From an uncultured Solirubrobacterales bacterium (GTDB lineage Bacteria > Actinomycetota > Thermoleophilia > Solirubrobacterales > Solirubrobacteraceae), in contig CAJBXY010000215.1 of assembly GCA_903959665.1 (NCBI GenBank), forward strand, positions 1-8,762: 8,762 bases of DNA, written 5' to 3'. How positions within the stretch are numbered: the first letter of the stretch is position 1; each line of letters starts with the position of its first letter. The position numbers and the translations under genes are program-made. Below are positions 6,989 through 8,762 of this stretch, one piece after another. The notes beneath the pieces were generated by a model. That model saw only the letters and a list, made by a program, of their open reading frames with translations. It was not told the origin of the DNA and made no database searches.

Positions 6989-7042
6989 CGCGTGCTCGCC
7001 GGAACTTACCGTGGCGCGCGAAACCGGCCTCGGTGCGATCAG
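6989..7042 (+). pseudogene. Direct repeat copy B: decayed 3' remnant resembling the DUF218 gene end
   Basis: This non-coding stretch is the partner of 6040-6093 (43 of 54 identical). Read in the homologous frame it gives ACSPELTVARETGLGAIS and then TAA at 7044-7046; 10 or 11 of 18 residues match the DUF218 tail, and most core changes do not break the frame. It has no start of its own; the frame continues upstream into Pro/Ala-rich sequence overlapping the end of the hydrolase gene. A relic of a second DUF218-like gene or of a duplicated operon end is the simplest reading. The 134-base gap around it (6931-7064) also contains a CACCGG run at about 6956-6971. No convincing terminator is seen for either converging transcript. 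Confidence 0.45.
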
Positions 7043-7064
7043 CTAAGGAGGGCGGCAGGGCCGA

Positions 7065-8762
7065 TCAGAAGCCGGGTGGCAGGTCGGCGGCGTTTGTCCA
7101 TTTGCCTTTGCCCCAGAAGCTGCCGGCGCGGCGCTGGACGCACTTGGGCTTGGCGGTGTTTTTTCGGACGGCTGACCGGTAGCGCGACCAGAGCGAGCCG
7201 GCTGCTGAGAGCGCCTCGTCGGCCTGAGCCATGCCGGTGACGGTGAAGACTCTCTTGCCAACCGGCAGTTTGCCTGGGTTGTCGCCGAGCATCATTTTGT
7301 CGGCGTATGCCTTGAACGGCGGCTTCCAGGTAGTGCCGAAGTCTGCTCCAGCAATCACGAGCGGCCGTGTCGTAGCCGAGGAGAGGATCGCGCACTTGAC
7401 GATCGACGCCTCATTGATGCCCGGGAACTTCTGAAAGATCATCGCTGCGATTCCGGAGACGACTGGGGCCGAGACCGACGTTCCATCCCACGACATGAAC
7501 GACTGCCCGTCCGAAGCATCGGGGCCGACCATGTTCTCACCAGGCGCGGCGAGATCAACTACGCCAGCGCCCCAGTTCGTGAACTCTGATGGTTGCCCGT
7601 ACCAGTTCGCTGAGCCGACACAAATTATGTTGCCGCGGTCGTAGGTGCCGTCCGGCATCTGCAGAACCGACTTTCGCCCACCGTTCTTTGGCCGGCAGGG
7701 ATAAGGACCGAACGGTGGCTTCGTGATCTCGCTGAGCCGTCCTTGCTGGCGAAGCTCGGCGTTGCGCTGGAGGATGGGGTCTGTTTCTGGACCGTCGTCG
7801 AAAACGTTCACTGACTCGTTGCCCGCCGCGGCAACAAAGAGTGTCCTCGTGTTCGTGACCCTTGCGATCGCATCGGCGGCGGCGTCAGGCGCAATCTGGT
7901 CGGCGTCGGCGAGCCTTTTGGGACGCGGGTACCCGGGGTCGTTAGGGAAGACGCGACTGCCCCCCCAGTTGAGACTGATATTCACGACTGAGGCATTCAG
8001 CGTGTCGGCGGCGTGGGTGACGGCAGCGGCAATAGTCGCCGAACCGTCGGTGGGGACAAGGCCAGTGACGTTCACGGACGAGTTATTCAGCACGCCGGTC
8101 ATTCCCTCGCGGTTTCCCGGGTCAGCAGCGATGACGCCGGCGACGAAGGTCCCATGCTGCAGCGGGTCAGCAAGCCACTTGCCTGCTGGTCTAGACCTTC
8201 TCACGCCGCCGGTCTGTTGAGGGCTCTCGATTATGTCGGCGTAAGCGTTCGCGCGGGAGAGCGTGAATTCGTTTCCGTCGCGCGCGTCAACCTGGTAGGC
8301 CCAAGTCTGGGCGGGCGGAGCATTTGCTGGCCTCGCCGAGACCGTGAACTCGTCCATGTCAAGGACGACCGAACTCAGTCTTCCCGCACCCGCCCCGAGC
8401 TTCAGCTGCCCACCGTCGAAGACGAACTGCTCACGGTCGTAGACCGGCTTACTGAACGAGATCGAAATGGTTCGCAGCGTGCCGGCTCGCCGGCCCCGGG
8501 AAGCGACCTCAACGTCACCGGCCGCCAGACCGAGCTGCTGTCGCAGGTATCCCTGGAGCTGCGCCGGTTCAACATCAGCCGGGATTCCTGTCGCGATTCT
8601 TCCCGTGGCCGTCCTCACCGCGAAAGTTCCGCCGTCTGCGTCGATGTTTATCCCAACACTTGTTATCTCCGGAGCAGTGCAGAGATCGGGCAAGCGATTG
8701 AGCTGTGTTTCGACTTGGGCGGCAGTCGCATTCACACTGATCGGGCAAGTCTCAAACTTGCC
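7065..8762 (-). CDS. S8 subtilisin-like serine protease, 5' end outside the window
   Basis: The minus-strand frame is open from the right edge (8762) to the TGA at 7067-7065, giving 565 residues; a GTG at 8735 is in frame but the upstream codons (GKFETCPIS) look like coding sequence, so the real start is probably beyond the edge. Numbered from the edge, residues 1-150 form a presumed propeptide or accessory beta domain. The S8 core follows: QHGTFVAGVIAA with His203, VVNISLNWGG, oxyanion AAAGNE with Asn315, and DGTSVSAPVVSG with nucleophile Ser429. The usual 'V.DTG/DSG' block with catalytic Asp is not recognisable before His203; the nearest candidates are Asp176 and Glu179 in YADIIES. Several cysteines (FETC, PDLC, PYPC, IIC, VKC, PKC) suggest an exported disulfide-containing enzyme. 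The tail is basic and Trp-rich (SFWGKGKW). It converges on the exporter operon and may or may not be functionally linked. Confidence 0.87.
   Translation of the reverse strand, partial: GKFETCPISVNATAAQVETQLNRLPDLCTAPEITSVGINIDADGGTFAVRTATGRIATGIPADVEPAQLQGYLRQQLGLAAGDVEVASRGRRAGTLRTISISFSKPVYDREQFVFDGGQLKLGAGAGRLSSVVLDMDEFTVSARPANAPPAQTWAYQVDARDGNEFTLSRANAYADIIESPQQTGGVRRSRPAGKWLADPLQHGTFVAGVIAADPGNREGMTGVLNNSSVNVTGLVPTDGSATIAAAVTHAADTLNASVVNISLNWGGSRVFPNDPGYPRPKRLADADQIAPDAAADAIARVTNTRTLFVAAAGNESVNVFDDGPETDPILQRNAELRQQGRLSEITKPPFGPYPCRPKNGGRKSVLQMPDGTYDRGNIICVGSANWYGQPSEFTNWGAGVVDLAAPGENMVGPDASDGQSFMSWDGTSVSAPVVSGIAAMIFQKFPGINEASIVKCAILSSATTRPLVIAGADFGTTWKPPFKAYADKMMLGDNPGKLPVGKRVFTVTGMAQADEALSAAGSLWSRYRSAVRKNTAKPKCVQRRAGSFWGKGKWTNAADLPPGF

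Noticed and set aside
6982..7034. Small palindromes (GCGATTTCGC, ACCGGCCTCGGT) as a bidirectional terminator between the converging genes
   Set aside because: Stems of only four bases without T-runs, and the sequence is better explained as the decayed repeat copy.
7045..7051. Perfect AAGGAGG Shine-Dalgarno-like sequence on the plus strand after the operon
   Set aside because: No start codon follows at a usable distance and the sequence beyond is the antisense of the subtilase 3' end.
7723..8220. Plus-strand open frame of 165 codons within the subtilase region
   Set aside because: Its Ser/Ala-rich translation shows no motif, while the opposite strand encodes the HGT, GN and other subtilase blocks.

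Overview
The window is GC-rich DNA with GTG and TTG starts and tightly overlapping genes. This fits an actinobacterium; the DUF2252 and YdcF-type sequences are compatible with that, but nothing here fixes genus or species. I see no RNA genes, CRISPR array, insertion sequence or integrase.

Layout: a DUF2252 gene runs leftward off the left edge (276 to <1). A stretch of about 400 bases with no convincing gene follows (277-683). Five rightward genes then form one unbroken overlapping chain (684-6930): a short HlyD-type membrane fusion protein, an ABC transporter permease/ATPase without a peptidase domain, a second permease/ATPase with an extra N-terminal domain, a membrane-anchored YdcF/SanA-like (DUF218) protein, and a serine hydrolase of the beta-lactamase/PBP fold. 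A 134-base gap holds an imperfect copy of the 3' part of the DUF218 gene. Converging from the right is a large S8 (subtilisin-like) protease gene (8762 to 7065), whose 5' end is outside the window.

The order HlyD - ABC1 - ABC2, and details of both ATPases, match the exporter module of NHLM/NHLP-type (nitrile-hydratase-leader) peptide clusters. In the classical module ABC1 carries an N-terminal C39 peptidase that removes the leader; here that domain is absent. No precursor peptide or modifying enzyme is visible. The two extra genes at the end of the chain are of cell-envelope type, joined by 1-base and 4-base overlaps, so they probably work with the exporter. Leader removal, if it happens, would need a separate protease; the convergent subtilase is a candidate by position only, and its catalytic Asp motif is not recognisable.

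The points most worth a second look are the peptidase-less exporter fused by overlaps to a YdcF and a beta-lactamase-like gene, the decayed repeat behind them, and the subtilase active site.
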